Source: Bimastos eiseni (lineage: Eukaryota > Annelida > Clitellata > Crassiclitellata > Lumbricidae). From it: a DNA stretch of 64,000 bases. Under the pieces are notes generated by a model that saw only the letters and a program-made list of their open reading frames with translations, made no database searches and was not told the DNA's origin. Made by a program: the position numbers and the translations under genes. Below are positions 34,512 to 46,735 of the stretch, piece by piece (position 1 is the first letter of the stretch; every line of letters begins with the position of its first letter). Location of the stretch: contig OY365808.1 of the NCBI GenBank assembly GCA_959347315.1, positions 6,922,947 to 6,986,946 on the forward strand, in the 5' to 3' direction.

Positions 34512-36262
34512 TGATTATCGGCCTATCTTTTCTCGTACAGACACAGGTGAATTGTCGATTGCATACAACGGTTCCATGGTACTGGAATTGCCTACAGCAC
34601 GAGACATGAAATATAAACCGCTTTGAAACGTTTAAATATCGATAGATAGATTCTGTAAGCACCTTTTGACACGCTATACAGAGCGTGTCTTTTTCTTTAC
34701 TGTTCAGCCTGTGTATCTCCGATTAATTATCTAATTAAGTTTAGAAACTCTACCACCTTTTACATTTGTTAACATGCCAGATTCGTCATTCACCACTATT
34801 TAATATCATATTGACAATTGGGTGACCCGGTTAGCGTGACCTTTATCCCTTAGGGTAATAGTATATAACTAAATAAATACTGCTGTATATATATATTGTT
34901 CAATGTTCGCAGACAATTTGCTTAATGCACTTGCATAATGATGACGAAACAATGAAAACCTGTGGTTATGGTTATGGTGTGTTTATAATTCAATGTTTTC
35001 TATGTACATAAATTATATCGAACACCTTTGTTAGGCCAGAGAGACAGAATCAATATATATATATACAGCATCGCTATAAACACAACACTGTTAATTAGCT
35101 CGCTGTATATTATATCGTTAAACTTGCTCTGCAATTGGATAATGGTATCATATTTATTCATGTATACCCATGTAAAACAATCAACTTTATGGTAATTATC
35201 AAGTAAGTATGTCCAGCGTCCACTTATTATTGGATGAAGCCAGCGTAGACGCACTGTCAGAACGGATAGGAGTTGTTGAAATAAGTTTATTGTGCAATTG
35301 TGCTCTACTGCACATAGACCTGATATTTTACTAAACGTTGCAGCGACCAATATGCAATCATGTTTTAAATACGTAGAATAAACTACAATTTTGTGGCAAA
35401 TGTTTGAGGAACGTTGCGAAAACTGTCGTGACCTAACTGATTGTTCAAACACTTTTCTGCAAACTTCATCGACGCATTTTGTTACTGGGTGTCAGACCAT
35501 TCGTTTTTATGATCATAGGGCTCGTAATTACGCGCTAGCATGACCGCCCGATAGTAAACGTGGTCAACTCTCCGTGCAAACATTTGATCGTCTAGAGAGA
35601 ACTTCTGTGCTAACGTTTAATGACGTTTCGTGAGCTGACCGATCGTTCAAACAAGTTCGACAACGTTGCTGAGGCCTTCATTGATGGTTATATAAACTAG
35701 TCTTGAGTAAAAGAGGCTTGAATATTTAGGTGCAACCATGTTCGCCCATTGGATCTGAGTAAAAAGAAATTCCATCGTATGGGCCACACATTTGTGAAAC
35801 CTTAGCAACGTTATAAGACACATTTATATAATTTATAATCGATCCTTTCTTAGGATTTCGGCAATGTTTATCGAGACAATGTAATGTAAACTTTCTCAAC
35901 TAAAAACAAACGTGTATAAGCTGTCTTGAATGTGATAACTTACATTTTTTGGATGTTCCAAAAAGGAATACGGTTTTATAAGGTATCAGATGTTGCGTTC
36001 AAATATGAATAGTAGGAGATGACAATAGAAGTATCCGGAACTTGAAAGGCACCGTGTGACGCAGCTAAGACAGTGAGAAACATGGAAGAAAAGAAGTATG
36101 GAGACCAACCAGACGCTATATAAATGAAACAGAAGCACGTTGTTAATGTTATCATTACTCTTATGTTTGCTGACGCTGTCAACAACCAGGTTAGATCAAT
36201 TGATGAAGCGGAACAATTGCAGTCTATACAGCGTAAATGTCTCAGGTTCCAATTATGCATGG
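34512..36262. other. Unannotated stretch
   Basis: AT-rich sequence with no recognised gene. Near 36165-36250 the plus strand reads [18 protein letters not shown], faintly reminiscent of LINE RT sequence, but too short to call. Confidence 0.45.
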
Positions 36263-37115
<853 letters not shown>

Positions 37116-37245
37116 GAGAAGGACTGAGAGAGAGAGAGTCAGAGACAGACAGACAGAGACAGACAGAAACAGACAGAGAGACAAAGAGAGACAAAGAGAG
37201 ACACAGAGACAAAGAGAGACAGAGAAACAAAGAGAGACAGAAAAG
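37116..37245. repeat. GAGACAGA-rich tract
   Basis: Directly follows the GATA satellite: AGAGACAGACAGACAGAGAC and AAAGAGAGACA units. Confidence 0.93.
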
Positions 37246-40200
37246 CATGGAAGAAAGGTAACAATGGTGAAAAGAATACGCATGATGGATCCAGAGTTTA
37301 ACGACCGCGTTTGACAACAATGGACGTTGCAGTCGACAAAAATTTGCTTGGCCTATTACAGCACTTACAGTTAAGGAATAAATACGCATGATTGTAAGCA
37401 GGCAATTCTCATGCCTTTCTTATGATCGTAAGGGATGCTCATAAAAGACCAGCTGCATAGCCACAGAAGTAGGGATAACTGCTGACAATATATATATATA
37501 TATATATATATATGCATGTTATATATATATATATATATAGCTGAAGCTACATGAGTAGTAATAGCTGGAGCCATATGAGTTGGAATAGCCGCAGCCATAG
37601 GATTATATGGAATCAGCTGCAGGAAACTGAACTGCTTTAGCCATCATGAGAAGAAACATGATGTCTATGGGAGGTTTGTGAAAGCGCTATTTGGAATTGA
37701 ATTAAGGAATACATACGCATGAATAGACAGAGGAGCACAGAAGAGATCTGAAGCAGGGACAAGTAAAAGCAGCAGCAATAAGACAAGGACCATCAGTACA
37801 AAGAATAGGAGGAGGCAATTGAGCAGCAGAATTAGGCATTCTATACCTATTAGCTGTTTTGATAAAGACGCCATATCAACTATCATGAAGGCGCAATTAT
37901 AGCAGCGTTACAAGAAAAAGGTGCATGAGGAGGAAGAGCTAGAAGAAGACAAGCATAAGGAAGGGGTGCTGGAGGGGAAATGTGATTGCAGTGGTAGTAC
38001 GGATGAAGATGAAAAGAAACAGGAGGAATAGGAGGAGGAACTGGAGGAGGAAGAAGGACGAGAACTGGAAAACTCTGTGGGATTCATTCAAGCGATCGGT
38101 TGGTTGGCTTCCCGTTGGCCAGCGAGACCTTCGGGGAATACTCATCATTTTGTCGGCCAGTGGGTCAAGTTCCACTGAGGATGAATCGTAGGGAATAGGG
38201 GACTAGTTTATAAATGTCACGATGAAGGAACTAGTAGGAGAAACGCACGAAACGACGGAGATGATGAGACGTATAGATCACAATCAATCAAACGGTCAAT
38301 CAATCGAACAAGCAATCGATAAATCCGATTAGACTTTATGTAGCGCCCTTTCAGGATACCAACTCAAAGACGTTTCAATTCATTCAACTGACATATTTTG
38401 TAATAAAATCACGTGATAGATGCGGTAGCACGCTCATTTCTAAACCAATAACTGAGGTTTTGAGCCTGCTGAACGTGCTACGTGTACCCACAATGGGCGT
38501 TCCACGTGCCACATGTTAAGATATATGCCTACTCACCTTGATGGGTCCAATAAATTAATACATATTGACACTGAGTTTAGCAGAAAACAAACATTACTGA
38601 ACTTGAGGAAGGCACGTGAGGTAAAGTAAACTAGAATGGCCCTGCATGGTATAGGCCCTAATAATGTTCTAATTATAATTCAGATTAACTAAACACGCAT
38701 AGCGTGATAGCACACTTTAATGTAAGTGTTATTTTGTGAATGGACATTTACGTGACAAGATTAATCAGAAATTGGTTAGAGTTGCTCTTAGGCATAATAT
38801 TCTGGTCTGGGCGGTTTCTCTCGCATGGAGACTTCCGCAGATTCTTCCTCTGAACCTACCGAGTTTTAACCGTGGCTGCTTGATTTGGTTACAAACTGAG
38901 ATCTCAACAGAGGTCGAAATACAGGTCAATAAGCCCTTTAGCCAAATTCTATTTAAGTTCTTTCCCACAAGCTCTTTGTCCTACCTTGGTTTCTAAAAAT
39001 ACGGTTATCATGTGTGCACGACTGCACGTGTGTACATAATTTGGATGCATGCATTTTGTGCATGTTTTGGGTGCATTTTGTGTATGCAGACTATGCATAG
39101 GATATGTTATGTTTCTGGTTAGCTGTAATGTGTATCTTCCTTATTTGTATTTTCTGCTAAAATATGTTTCTGCTTTCATGAAAATGTATGAACAAGTCCC
39201 ATGTTTATCAGCTTTTATGCGCAAATATAATGTAACAATATGTGCGACAACAGACAAAATTAATAACCCTTTGATATATATGTGCATCTTATTGCAGACC
39301 CATGTAATGACAATGTTTTTCATAGCGTCGAAAGCCGTCTATATGACTATGTTGTAAAATTGCAAATAAAATAAATATGACAAAATAATTTCTATGCACC
39401 GTCGAGGTACGAATTCTGATGGCGAGGCCTATAACATCGTTCAATCTCTATTGAAGCCAATTTGTTACCGAAGATGGTTGAAAAGATTATGTCAGTTGCA
39501 TGGGGTGACATGAATGATTGTTATCCAGCAGCGGATTGCATCTTATCTCAACAACAAACTGGTTTTGAAAGGTTTAATTTCAAACCGTCGGTGCTGAATC
39601 GGGTCATTGCTGTCTTCTTTGGGATTGGTGTTCGGGGATGGGTTTACTGGCTTTGATTTTAGCGCTGTTGCCTTCAATATTGTCGACCACGGTATCAACT
39701 TGGAGCATTTTGAAATGTCAATTGATATCGCGTAGTCACCTAATTCAATAGTCGTGTAGTCTCCTGTCTGGCCGCATCCTTCAGGTGGTTGCTGGTTCTA
39801 CTCGCTCAGTCTGAAACTGTTCGGAAGGATTCTTCTTTGGGTAAACTACAAGCATATGGCCCTTCTTAGTAGTCTTTCTAAAGGGTCTTGGGAAATTATA
39901 ATTTATTTAGATTTTTAGATGTTCAAGGCATGGTACGGTTATTGGCAAAAGCTCAGGTTGAGATTATTAGCAGTTCATATGGAATTGTATGGGTTTTGGA
40001 TGATTCAGTAAGAATAAAGATTAAAAAGAGTCGTCAGCAAATTTTAACATAAGATTAAGAGGCTGATATGAGGCATAGGTCTAAAACAATGACGGAGAAG
40101 TTTGTGGGTCTTAAGACAGAGCCTTGCCCTTAAACAATACTTACGACCTACGATGATTGAGAGGAGAGATGAAGGGAAGCCTTTGAATATATTGAGGAGT

Positions 40201-40496
40201 GAGGTTCCAAGATGATATTCAATCAGCCATTTATAGATTTGAGATAAACTGTTAAACAGATTTCTAAATTCTTAATGAAATGTGATGCTATTTGGGAAGT
40301 GACTTCATTTTTCTTAAATGCTGTATGCTGTATTTTTGAATGTATGCAACTATACATGATAGAATATTTAAATCTCTGCACTTATTGATGCAGTGAAAAT
40401 ATTTCTGTAAAACATGAAATTTGGTCGGCATTACTTATGATGGAATATATTTTTATTGAGCCTTGTTTGCCAATAATTAATGATTCACAGAAATGT
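37246..40496. other. Long unannotated stretch
   Basis: No gene recognised. It includes TA runs at about 37485-37542 and an AGAAG/GGAGGA purine tract at about 37925-38060. A short LINE-like TTTATGTAGCGCCCTTTCAG piece lies at about 38336-38380 on the minus strand. A weak tRNA-like box pair (GCGGTAGCACGC / GAGGTTTTGAGCC) lies at about 38425-38475. Short open frames at 38736-38996 and 39049-39357 have no known domain. Confidence 0.45.
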
Positions 40497-40606
40497 CTAC
40501 GTTATGTATGTTGATAAGAATACTTATATATATAAGTATATATATACAAGTATATATATATAAGTATATATATATAAGTATATGCTTGTCAACATATATA
40601 ACGTAG
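40497..40606. repeat. Inverted repeat enclosing TA-rich loop
   Basis: CTACGTTATGTATGTTGATAAG (40497-40518) pairs with CTTGTCAACATATATAACGTAG (40585-40606) over 22 bp with three mismatches. The 66-bp interior is TATATAAGTA repeats that are themselves self-complementary. It may be a MITE remnant or a cruciform-forming site. Confidence 0.6.
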
Positions 40607-41774
40607 GAACAAGTGCGCTAAATATTTCTGCTGATTTGCATGCCTAAATTGATGTATATAATTATGTAGGCCTATTCGTAACTAATTATCTCATCATGAC
40701 TACCATCTCGTATTCAGATATGACTATATATATGCGCATGAGATATATGAGGTAAATTCGGATGAATGTGGCCGCTTGTGTTTCTATGTCAATGTGTCTG
40801 AGATTGGCAATCATTGGCAACCCATAAAGCCCATTATATCCGTCCGGTCGTCGTCCATCCATTGGCTAAATCGCTGGCGTCTCGTCTGCAGGGCTCCGTC
40901 TGAAAATTGCGGCGACCTCTTTCTTGAATCGGTGGCATCTGATGCCCCGAAAATAGCGCAGGCGTCGGTGGCGGAGGCATAAAAGAGATCGGCATCGATC
41001 GATGGATCGATAACTTCCGCTTTGTTTATTGGCAATATAGAAGTGATGTATAATGCTCAGGACACACACTGATGTTTGGCCTCAGACAATGCATAATGGC
41101 TTCTGCAATCGGAAATATACACATATATATATATGCATAATATATATATGATCATGTACTATCGGAAATATATTATTTACGATCGTGTATCCATATATAA
41201 AATATATAATTATTTGGGATTTATATCATTGCTTACTCAAATAGAGCTCATGCATTATGCTTGTATAGCGGTCTGCTCTGTATTCAGGTTAGGTGTGAGT
41301 TATTAACCAAAACAATATCTAACAATATAATTATAACCTTTCATTATTGATCTTTACATATATATGTATTTATATATTATATCACTCATATATAATTCTA
41401 TTCTAATCTATTCTATTCTATAATATAGTTTATGTAGTTTAAGGTAAGTAAGTAAGCACGTAAGTAAGTATATAATATAGTATAGTATATAGTATTGTAG
41501 GCCTACATGATGGCTCGATCAATATCTCATTGAACGTTCTTAGGTCACTTGTATATGATATATAGGACTATTATGTATTTCTATGTAATAGTTTATTGAT
41601 GGTGCAATATGTTTATTACCTATTCAGCGTTATATAATGGGCGCTTATTCTAAATTGGGCGGTTTCTGTTCCAAGTGTAATCTAAAATTAATGCATAATT
41701 CGTGAGATAATGTATACTTTAGACGAGGATGCAGTGATTACTATAAATGTATCTTCATTGGCTGGTCCGACGCG
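40607..41774. other. Unannotated stretch
   Basis: TA-rich patches at about 41120-41220 and 41350-41400. TTCTATTCTA and GTAAGTAAGTAA runs at about 41398-41475 look like retroposon tails. No gene recognised. Confidence 0.45.
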
Positions 41775-41863
41775 GTTTGGACTTTGACAGTGCCAGTCCC
41801 AAGCCTGGAGAAAGCAGGAGGGCAACACAAAATCACCCTCGATAAGGAACGGTGTCGTTAAAA
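41775..41863 (-). repeat. Dispersed ~105-bp repeat, family A copy 4
   Basis: The reverse complement reads TTAACGACACCGTTCCTTAT, GTTGCCCTCCTGCTTTCTCC, AGGCTTGGGACTGGCACTGT and CAAAGTCC. It matches copies 2, 3 and 6 through the central blocks. Its 3' end is cut short relative to the others. Confidence 0.8.
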
Positions 41864-42004
41864 AACCAACAACACACAGCGGTCCAGGTTAACATAATAC
41901 AGATGCCACTGTACCTAATTGGTGGGTACCACCGCGTGTCAAGTCTACATGTAAGGTGTCCTATAGAGAAAACATTTAAATACGGAATCAAGGGAAGATT
42001 CTGA

Positions 42005-42028
42005 CAGAGAGAAGACGGAGAGAGAGAT

Positions 42029-42112
<84 letters not shown>
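42005..42112. repeat. (GA)n microsatellite
   Basis: About 105 bp of nearly pure GA. Confidence 0.97.
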
Positions 42113-44671
42113 CCAGGATTTTATCTGATAAGTTACTAATATAGCTATACATGAGACGGGTGGGAAGGTAGTTGCTTATTGTTGTTCATTGTTGTATCTT
42201 GTTAGTTTTTATGTCGGTTTGATTTCTTTAAATCATTAAAAATGTATTTCTCTCATTCTAGAACTAACGCCAATCACATAGATAGAGTCATCTCTATTTA
42301 TCTAAAAGGCACCATATTTCGATTATACTTCGATCAATAGAATTAGATGCGAAGCGAGTTATAGAGTGACAGTGACAAACTATTCTAATTTTTGTCTTCA
42401 TCTCTGTGCTTATGGCGTTTCTTGATTTACTGGGATGGTGGCGATACCTCATTCAGATAACGAGTCGTTACTGGTCTGCTTGTCATTCCCATTCGTTTGG
42501 TGTCTCAATTCACTGATAATGCACAGTGTGACGGTCTGCATGCGTCCAAGGATTTCAATGTTTTGTCCAGACTCTTCAGAGTGATACGGCAAAAATGTTT
42601 TCTTAATCTTTGCAGTTGATCAAGAAATCTTGGCATTAAGATAAATACAGTGAGCATTTGAGCGAGTTTAATTAAATTAAAACATTCTACAAGCGATCAT
42701 TGTGTACATCTGCCTGTGGCACGTATTAGTCTCGCTCTACCTTACGACGATTTAAGAACGCACAATGTCAGCTTCTGCTTCCAGCATGGTGTTGTGACCC
42801 AGACACTTTATAGAGCAACCTTTCCATGAAAATGCGTTACTTCCTGATAGAGTTACAGCAGAGTTGTCCACGGGTCCAATTTTTCAAGATCCGACCCATT
42901 GAAAATGAACCCAAACCGACCCGGCTTCTAATGGCAATTTCCCGGGTTTCAGAACAGACTCCATGGGATTTCAGGACAGACCGTGTGGGGTGTAAGGAAA
43001 GGCCCCATCACATGAAGTTTTCAGTTGGGACTGGTGAATTCCTTGTGATCTTATCACTTAGTTTTTTATTCTGGAAGACCGTATCAAAGTCCAGGCCACC
43101 GACAATTTTAGAACTCATCTTTAATAATTTTTTAGACGAAATCTCTACTTTAAAAAGTAATTATGCACAACGACTGTAGATTGTCAAGGAGTGGGGTAAA
43201 ACATTTAACCCTGACTGACTTTCAATTCGTTGTGAGCTGCACTTTTGAACCGAACTGTTAAATATTCCCTGGATTCTCGGTATTTCTATATTCAGACCAG
43301 CATAGCAAACGCATTGTCAGTTTCCAATAAATGCAGAATTTCAATGCATTGGTTGTACGCTGACAAATCGGAACAGTTAGGACCGCGAATCCAACCAAAC
43401 AAAATATGAAAACCTTCCATACAGTTATCTGCAATTGATCGCTAGCAAACCTGATCCACGGCAGTGCCCATCGGATAAGTAGCAGACTGTTGCGTGTTCA
43501 AATGACATGACATCCGAGTGCGAGGACTCTGTTAATCTCTACGTGACCGCAACAGAATTGGATGCAACGGACTTGCTAAATATAATGTCCAACAACCCGT
43601 TTCATTGTCAGTACCGAATTCAGTGCATAGACTTATAAAGGAGCGATGACTGTCATGACAATCAGCGAAAAGGAAATGAGCAACTGATCACGTGTTTTCC
43701 TATTCTATTTGTCAGGACATTCTACGCTGATATAGGCTTTCTGTTGAAGCTTTTGTCTGTCGAAATATATGTCTCATCCATAATCCCTTTCTAAAATGCT
43801 TTAACGCAGAGACCAGAAAATAGCAACACTCCAAACAGGATCGGCAAATATAGATGAGGTTATTGGTGCCAGTATTCCGGCTTGACTTGCAGGAATCTCA
43901 CCGGCTAGCGAAATCGACCAAGCAACGCTGTTTGGTTTGAATTTGTTCTGCTTAGGCAAAAAATAGTTAGATCTCTTTGACTTGGATTCTGTGAAACGCT
44001 GAGAAATTTATGCCATTGCATTTGCATTATCCTTGTTTGTATTTATCTCAGTGGTTGATTCAGTGATTTGAAATCCAGATTAAGACCTGAAGATGGAAAA
44101 TTGTTGCCGAGTTCCGACAGTCATTATAGACGGGAAATATCTGGTCGTCTAATGGCGGACTGAGTCTGCATCGCAGTAACCGAATGTTTGACATTTGTTT
44201 CTGAGGACAGTCTAACTTGCGTTTGTGGTTCTTTGACTTCGATATGCCTAGAACCAATCCAGCCAGGATAGTACATTGGCGTATACATATTCAACAACAA
44301 TCTGCTTGAACTCACTTGCATAATATATGCATTGCCCTGCTTGGAATTTCGGTCGATGTCTAAGGAATATTTCTCTTGCCTTGTGTGTGTACCCTCATTA
44401 TGCTATAAAAATTCATTGCCTCGTTCTGCTGTTGAAATTCAATGCTTCGATTCCTCTTTTTGCATTATGCTGTTCCTGAAATATTGTATCTTGGAATAAT
44501 TACATTCTGCATAGAAACGAATAGCAAATCTACTTTTCTTGAGATCCCGGCATTATACTGATTACTGAATACATTCCCTTACATTCCGTTAAGACATTCC
44601 GTTATGAAACTCCATTAATACGTTTCAACGGCATTTTTAATGTATACATAGGAAATGCGACGAAGAGTAGG
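42113..44671. other. Upstream flank of the Kv exon
   Basis: No additional exon was recognised. At about 42849-43060 a CAGAGTTGTCCACGGGTCC start followed by GACCC-rich phrases resembles one end of a hAT-like element, but no matching other end was seen. Just upstream of the ATG are several ATTCC/CATTCCGTTA phrases (about 44555-44605). Promoter elements cannot be placed with confidence, and a 5' untranslated exon could lie further away. Confidence 0.4.
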
Positions 44672-45181
44672 ATGTCTGACGCGGAGAACCGTGTAATTCT
44701 GAACGTCGGCGGAATCCGACACGAGACGTACAAGGCAACGCTGAAGAAGATCCCTGCCACACGATTGTCTCGACTGACGGAGGCCCTGGCCAACTACGAT
44801 CCCGTGTTGAACGAGTACTTCTTCGATCGCCACCCAGGGGTCTTCGCACAGATCCTCAACTACTACCGCACTGGGAAGCTTCACTACCCGGTCGATGTCT
44901 GCGGTCCCCTCTTCGAGGAGGAGCTGGAGTTCTGGGGATTGGACGCCAACCAGGTGGAGCCGTGCTGCTGGATGACCTACACGACTCACCGAGACACGCA
45001 GGAGACCCTCCAGATCCTAGACAGACTCGACCTTGACACCGACAAACCAACCGAAGAGGACATCATGAAGAAGTTCGGACTCGAGGAAGCCTTGCAGAGC
45101 GGAAGCCTCACCTGTTGGCAGAAGGTCAAGCCGAAGGTGTGGGCGCTATTCGACGAACCCTATTCATCGACTGCTGCCAAG
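44672..45181 (+). CDS. Shaw: Shaw/Kv3-type potassium channel, first coding exon (T1 domain)
   Basis: This exon encodes the first 170 residues of a voltage-gated potassium channel subunit: the cytoplasmic T1 domain that drives subfamily-specific tetramer assembly. Visible motifs are [10 protein letters not shown] (11-20), [20 protein letters not shown] (50-69) and the Kv2-4 type zinc site HX5CX20CC (H71, C77, C98, C99). [12 protein letters not shown] and [10 protein letters not shown] (161-170) follow, just before where S1 should begin. The ATG at 44672 is the first in frame after non-coding sequence and gives the expected short N-terminus. Coding ends in AAG at 45181, followed by GTAAAT, a phase-0 splice donor at the position where, as I recall, KCNC genes also split T1 from S1. 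The S1-S6 exons are not in the remaining 18.8 kb. The exon is GC-rich in an AT-rich setting and shows no damage. Confidence 0.96.
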
Positions 45182-45187
45182 GTAAAT
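45182..45187 (+). promoter_or_regulatory. Splice donor of the Kv exon
   Basis: AAG|GTAAAT matches the animal 5' splice-site consensus. Protein homology breaks off exactly here: the next codons ([11 protein letters not shown]) are unlike any Kv S1 segment. Confidence 0.9.
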
Positions 45188-45714
45188 ATATTCACACCAG
45201 ATCAAGAAATTCTAAACTTATTATTAGCGAATATGTTCTTCGTTATGCTGATTTGTTCCATTAGTCTGCGTTAGAAATATGTACTACGCTCATCTTTTGA
45301 ACGACGTCAAGGAAAGATGTGGCATCGATTCCGTTAACTCCATCGATCGTGTATTTTTTCTTGAAGCCCTTGATAACCGAGGCCGTCTCTCTTATTTCGC
45401 GTTGAATCATAAGAATTTTACCAAATATAAAATTCACTGTGGCTCTCAGTGCTTCTATCTTCGTATCTTTATTGGCAATTGTTGGTATGCTCTCAATAAT
45501 GGTGAAAGTGCGAAAAATTGTGACAGTGTAGGTAATGATGATCTTGTGACAACGATGGTAAAAGTAAGGTTAATAGTGAAAGTGAAGTAAAGGTCAATCA
45601 GACAGTGAGCAATGGTGTTAAGCAGTTCCTACGACAGTTGTTTTATTTCGTCAATATGTTTTGCAGCTCAATATAGCATTTAACTGCATCGCTTGTTCTG
45701 CGTGCTGTGACCAA
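45188..45714 (+). other. Start of the putative first intron
   Basis: AT-rich sequence. An open frame at 45279-45590 has no known domain and is treated as chance. No branch point/acceptor and S1-encoding exon was recognised downstream. Confidence 0.6.
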
Positions 45715-45845
45715 GCGAGCAGGTGAGTTGGTGAGCGAATGAATTGGTGAGCAAATGAATTGGTGAGCAAATGAGTTGGTGAGAAATAAATTGGTGAGCA
45801 AGTGAGTTGGTGAGCAAATGAGTTGATGAGCAAGCAAATGCTATG
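45715..45845. repeat. 16-bp minisatellite GAGCAAATGAATTGGT
   Basis: About eight tandem copies with GAGCAAGTGAGTTGGT variants. The minus-strand frames (Leu-Thr-Asn/Ser-Pro repeats) are artefacts. Confidence 0.93.
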
Positions 45846-46014
45846 TAATTCTATATGGAAAGTAATCAAGCAGCCAAGTTATTGTTAACTCTGCAATATA
45901 GTAATTCTTCTGCATCTTCGCAGCAGGCTGGCACACGCACTCCCGTAGAACTAAACTAAAAGATTTTCATTCATGATGTTCTGATCAGTGGCATCCGAAG
46001 GAATCGTGACGTCC
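45846..46014. other. Unannotated intronic stretch
   Basis: Nothing recognised. Confidence 0.4.
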
Positions 46015-46183
46015 ATTGGACAAGATTCACAAAATCCAACGAGGTCTGGACTCGAACCTCCAGTGTGCATCTCTGGACAATCCATCTGACTTGACGCAGC
46101 GCTTGTTAACAGTGAGGTGCCCTGCGCTTCGCCATCGAGTAGCGCTTTATAAGTTTGGCGTCTACGATTACGATTACATGACC
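46015..46183 (+). mobile_element. LINE 3' end (relative of 4850-5175)
   Basis: GACTTGACGCAGCGCTTGTT, GAGGTGCCCTGCGCTTCG and TAGCGCTTTATAAGTTTGGC then TACGATTACGATTAC align with the 3' untranslated part at about 5085-5175. On the minus strand GGAGGTTCGAGTCCAG (about 46046-46061) is a perfect B-box consensus, so a tRNA-related piece may be fused or overlapping. I favour the LINE reading because of the shared tail. Confidence 0.65.
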
Positions 46184-46559
46184 TGGTCTGTGTCTTACAA
46201 AAGACAAAGAATGAAAGCATTTATGAAGCACCATTCAAGTATATCTCGCTACTTACGATGCTATCATAATGTTCGTCAGGACATTACATTTCCTCACGTC
46301 AGCATTGCACTTCCCTGGCGATCTAGGTTCCATGGAATTATCAGTAGACCACCCACTACGTAGATATAATTGCCTTAAGCGAAGGTTCATTGTTTTTTTA
46401 ACATTATCTTGCCACTTAGCTGAAGAATCCTGCTACGGAGGATGTTGGCCATAATGAAATATGACCAACAACTAATAAAAAAATCAGCAACAGCGCGGTC
46501 ATGAAATGGCAACAACACTGATCTGCTTAGCAGCAACATTAATTGATTATCGCTCACCT
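46184..46559. other. Unannotated intronic stretch
   Basis: Nothing recognised. Confidence 0.4.
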
Positions 46560-46735
46560 CATTTATACAGCTCGCCTTTAAGACATATACTCTCAGAGGC
46601 GTTCTACAATTAGCCTTGGCAGTGGGGCATACGATGCGTTAAAAAGACAGTCTTAAGGAGTCGATAGAACTGTGTGGAGATGACCCGAGAGGAGGCAGCG
46701 TCCCTCACGATAAAGCCTATCATACTGATTTGTCT
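46560..46735 (-). mobile_element. LINE 3' end, GGCGCT-tail family (degraded)
   Basis: The minus strand shows the TCCTTAAGACTGTCTTTTTA element also seen at 24394-24555, then AACGCCTCTGAGAGTATATG and CTTAAAGGCGAGCTGTAT, a decayed version of the tail. No WN-LP motif survives. Confidence 0.65.

Noticed and set aside
42826..43179. 117-residue open frame upstream of the Kv exon
   Set aside because: Its first half reads through a GACCC-rich, hAT-terminus-like sequence; no domain and no conserved motif.
45279..45590. 103-residue frame just inside the Kv intron
   Set aside because: It is in a different frame from the Kv exon, lacks any hydrophobic S1 segment and has no recognised homology.
46040..46065. 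Perfect B box (GGTTCGAGTCC) on the minus strand as a tRNA gene
   Set aside because: No A box at a proper distance and no cloverleaf. The region aligns better with a plus-strand LINE 3' end.
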